Source: an uncultured Clostridiaceae bacterium (GTDB lineage Bacteria > Bacillota > Clostridia > Lachnospirales > Lachnospiraceae). Taken from it: DNA of 7,215 bases. The notes under the pieces were generated by a model, which searched no databases, was not told the origin of the DNA, and saw only the letters and a list, made by a program, of their open reading frames with translations. The position numbers and the translations under genes were made by a program. The stretch covers positions 1-7,215 of the forward strand of contig CATKZA010000083.1 of assembly GCA_949841235.1 (NCBI GenBank), written 5' to 3'. Below are positions 5,035 through 7,215 of this stretch, in pieces. How positions within the stretch are numbered: position 1 is the stretch's first letter; each line of letters begins with the position of its first letter.

Positions 5035-7215
5035 ATGGGTATGAATGTAATCATGAAAAGGGGAATCCTTTTATCCGTGCTGGTTCTTGCCATTGTTTGC
5101 CTGTTTCAGGCGAGGACAGGGAAGGGAGATGTAGAGAAGAAACCGGTGATTATGAATAACGAGCCGGTGGTCTATCTGGACAATACGGATCAAATCAGCG
5201 TGCAGGGGGAGGGCATCCGGTCGGTCACCTATTCCTCCGGCAATAAGAAGGTGGCGAAGATTAGCCAGAAGGGGAAAATCACGCCTAAAAAGAAGGGCAC
5301 TACCACGATTCGGGCCAAGGTTGCCTATCAGGCAGAGGGACAGAGCAGGGAGGCAACCCTGTCCTATTCCCTAAAGGTTTTGGGAAAATCTAGGGAATAT
5401 TTTATATATTTGCATAACGAACCTTCCATCGTAGGAATGACGGAGGCAGGGAAGAAGCTGAGGGATGTGTATATACCGGAACGATATCAGGGAAAAAAAG
5501 TGAGCAGCATCTTTAGCGGTGCTTTTGCAGATGGCTCCCGCATGGAGAGGCTTTATCTTTCCGATTATGTGGAAGATACAATGGATTCCGTCGATAATGC
5601 ATGGAATTATCCGGAAATACCTAGCCACCCAGATAGGGGATGCAATCAGCTCCGGGAGATTCACCTCGGGAAGAAAGTAAAAGGATTTTGGATTAGCGAT
5701 AAGCTTCCCAAATTAGAAAAAATTACCGTAGCTCCCGAGAACCAGACTTACCATATCCGAGACGGCGTACTATTTATGGGAAGGGACAGATTAGCACTCT
5801 ACCCGGCAGGGAAGCGGGATCCATCCTACACCATCCCCAAGGGCATTACAGAAGTAGGAGATCATGCTTTTGCCTGGGCAAAGAATCTAAAGCAGGTGGT
5901 TATTCCTTCGGAGGTCAAAAACTTAGATGAATCTTTTCAGTATTCAGGACTTAAGGAAGTCATGCTGCCAGAGGCATTGGAATACTGCACTTCTGCATTT
6001 GAAAATTGTTTAGACCTTGAAAAGGCAGTGATACCAAAACTCCCCCATTGCATTTCTTTCTATCGGGCTTTTGATGGCTGTCGCAATCTCAAGACAGTCA
6101 GCATGGAGGAACTGCCTAAAGACTTTACTGGAGATAACTTCTCGGGATGCAGCAGCTTGGAGAAAATTCAGTTTTCTCAGAATGTTAAGGGAATCGTGCA
6201 AAAGGATGATGTGGTATTTGACAGTAATATGGAAACGCTTCTCATTTATCCCGCCGGCAAGAAGGATCGGAGATATCAGCTGCCCGCCGGGGTAAAGAAG
6301 ATTCATAAGGATGCCTTTTCCGGGGTGCAGCATTTGTCAGAGGTCATCATGGATCAGGAGCTGCGAGAGATTGGAGATGGGGCATTCTGGGAGGCGAAAA
6401 TTCATAACGTTCGATTCAATCATGGCCTATTAAAAATAGGATATATCTCCTTCTATCATACAAATATCACGGATCTCATTCTGCCGGACAGTGTGAAAGA
6501 CATTGACTGGAGCGCATTTGGTGAGTGCAGAAATCTCCGTTCCGTAAAGCTCCCGAAAGATATCGAGGAACTGCGCGCCCCATTTAGCGGGTGCGCCTCC
6601 CTGCGGACGCTGCACATTCCCAAAAAGGTGAAAAGTTTCAATGGGAGAGTCGGGCTGGAAGGATGCTCCAGATTTCCAGAATCAGATGAAGAGGGCGGCT
6701 GCACCAGCCTGGCTTCCATCACGGTGGAGAAGGGAAACAAATATTTTACTGCGGTGAAGGGCGTGCTGTTCAATAAATCGAAAACAACGCTGCTCGCCTA
6801 TCCTGCCGCCAAAAAGGATAAAAAGTATTTCGTGCCAAAGTCGGTAAAGAAAATATCTGGCGGGGCATTTGTCGGCTGCAATAACCTGAGGGAATTGACT
6901 ATGAAAGACAAGGTGAAAAAATGCGGGGATGATTATAGCGCGCCATTTTTTAATATGGGTTCCCTGAGAAAAATCAGGCTGTCAAAAAATCTGGAAAAAA
7001 TGGAAGGTGAAATGTTTGCCCGCTGTGGTAAGCTGCAGAAAATACGCATTCCTGACAAAGTAAAGACCATACATGAATACACCTTTGACGGCTGTACATC
7101 CTTAAAAAGCATCATTCTGGGAAAGCATACGAGAAGGATACAGGAATTTGCATTCAGAGATTGCCGGAGCCTGCGCAAGCTGGTATTTCGGAAAAACGGG
7201 CCGAATGGTGTCTTA
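5035..7215 (+). CDS. Exported Big2-domain BspA-like leucine-rich repeat protein, truncated by window edge
   Basis: ATG 5035 follows AAGGAG (5021-5026) with an 8-nt spacer, 15 bp after the protease stop, so the two genes probably share a transcript. All 727 codons to the right edge are open; the end is outside. Residues 1-30 form an N-terminal signal or anchor (MKRG, then ILLSVLVLAIVCLF). Residues ~44-117 are a bacterial Ig-like Big2 domain (SSGNKKVAKISQKGKI, TPKKKGTTTI). From ~140 on there are LRR_5/BspA-type repeats with the pattern IP..V..I...AF.GC..L..I, with three copies of a longer module carrying YPAGK-type loops. Such proteins are surface or secreted adhesins binding host or bacterial partners in known relatives; the partner here is unknown. 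No anchor motif can be judged because the C-terminus is missing. ATG 5041 and ATG 5053 are alternative in-frame starts, but 5035 has the best ribosome site. Confidence 0.92.
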   Translation, partial: MGMNVIMKRGILLSVLVLAIVCLFQARTGKGDVEKKPVIMNNEPVVYLDNTDQISVQGEGIRSVTYSSGNKKVAKISQKGKITPKKKGTTTIRAKVAYQAEGQSREATLSYSLKVLGKSREYFIYLHNEPSIVGMTEAGKKLRDVYIPERYQGKKVSSIFSGAFADGSRMERLYLSDYVEDTMDSVDNAWNYPEIPSHPDRGCNQLREIHLGKKVKGFWISDKLPKLEKITVAPENQTYHIRDGVLFMGRDRLALYPAGKRDPSYTIPKGITEVGDHAFAWAKNLKQVVIPSEVKNLDESFQYSGLKEVMLPEALEYCTSAFENCLDLEKAVIPKLPHCISFYRAFDGCRNLKTVSMEELPKDFTGDNFSGCSSLEKIQFSQNVKGIVQKDDVVFDSNMETLLIYPAGKKDRRYQLPAGVKKIHKDAFSGVQHLSEVIMDQELREIGDGAFWEAKIHNVRFNHGLLKIGYISFYHTNITDLILPDSVKDIDWSAFGECRNLRSVKLPKDIEELRAPFSGCASLRTLHIPKKVKSFNGRVGLEGCSRFPESDEEGGCTSLASITVEKGNKYFTAVKGVLFNKSKTTLLAYPAAKKDKKYFVPKSVKKISGGAFVGCNNLRELTMKDKVKKCGDDYSAPFFNMGSLRKIRLSKNLEKMEGEMFARCGKLQKIRIPDKVKTIHEYTFDGCTSLKSIILGKHTRRIQEFAFRDCRSLRKLVFRKNGPNGVL
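5722..5907 (+). repeat. LRR super-module copy 1 (DGVLF...YPAGK)
   Basis: About 62 codons with the order ITV-N-DGVLF-LALYPAGK-Y.IP-GI..VGDHAF-NLKQVVIP. The DGVLF...YPAGK part is an extended BspA repeat in which a strand pair and loop replace a normal LRR turn. It matches copies 2 and 3 at the protein level but the DNA has diverged. Confidence 0.8.
6166..6351 (+). repeat. LRR super-module copy 2 (DDVVF...YPAGK)
   Basis: About 62 codons with DDVVF, LLIYPAGKKD, Y.LPAGVKKI and DAFSG in the same order as copy 1, with a one-residue offset before YPAGK. Its start lies 444 nt after that of copy 1, with ordinary LRR units between. Confidence 0.8.
6718..6903 (+). repeat. LRR super-module copy 3 (KGVLF...YPAAK)
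   Basis: About 62 codons with KGVLF, LLAYPAAKKD, Y.VPKSVKKI and GAFVGC. It aligns without gaps to copy 2 and starts 552 nt after it. The KKD + Y + P + VKKI block shared with copy 2 suggests these two copies are more closely related to each other than to copy 1. Confidence 0.8.

Noticed and set aside
5083..5103. Lipobox (AIVC) at the N-terminus of the LRR protein
   Set aside because: Val at the -1 position is not accepted by the usual lipobox, and Cys is still inside the hydrophobic core.

Overview
The window looks like chromosomal DNA of a gut-type Gram-positive anaerobe, most likely a Lachnospiraceae (Clostridium cluster XIVa) member. The reasons are strong AGGAGG-type ribosome binding sites, near-consensus sigma-A promoters, an ATP-type PEP carboxykinase of a divergent subgroup, and secreted proteins built from bacterial Ig-like (Big2) and BspA-type leucine-rich repeats. 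This taxonomic placement is inference from gene style, not from a marker gene. No rRNA, tRNA, CRISPR array, insertion sequence or phage gene was seen.

Layout. (1) 3-491 is the 3' part of an L,D-transpeptidase (YkuD) gene that enters from the left edge. (2) 504-670 holds a near-perfect sigma-A promoter and a leader of about 130 nt with a long interrupted hairpin, driving (3) pckA (671-2410), which ends at a textbook intrinsic terminator (2447-2481). (4) An AT-rich stretch of about 130 bp without recognisable features leads to a regulatory region (2613-2656): a 10-bp direct repeat that also forms a 16-bp palindrome, then an extended -10 box with no good -35, which suggests an activator-dependent promoter. 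(5) It drives a two-gene operon for exported proteins: a subtilisin-like protease (2711-5019), split by a one-base frameshift in its propeptide, and 15 bp downstream a Big2 + BspA-like LRR protein (5035 to the right edge, still open).

The most unusual object is the protease. All four S8 catalytic positions (Asp, His, Asn, Ser) are intact. Its signal peptide and half of the I9 propeptide, however, lie in one frame, and the rest of the propeptide, the catalytic domain and the C-terminus lie in the -1 frame. Adding one G near 2929 restores a 769-residue preproprotein with a convincing propeptide. The C-terminal half is not a standard protease appendage: it carries an HxxxDxxxH motif in a helical context, like zinc-dependent phospholipase C / S1-P1 nuclease / DUF6765-type folds, and its DNA is far more AT-rich than the catalytic domain. 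If the frameshift is real and not bypassed, the exported protease is lost in this strain. If it is a sequence error or is bypassed, the operon would encode a secreted two-domain hydrolase together with a surface LRR protein.

Working together: pckA is a housekeeping central-carbon gene with its own promoter and terminator. The L,D-transpeptidase acts on the cell wall. The protease/LRR operon is an accessory extracellular module, probably for interaction with host or environmental polymers or proteins, and is probably switched on by an OmpR/PhoB-type response regulator (inference).
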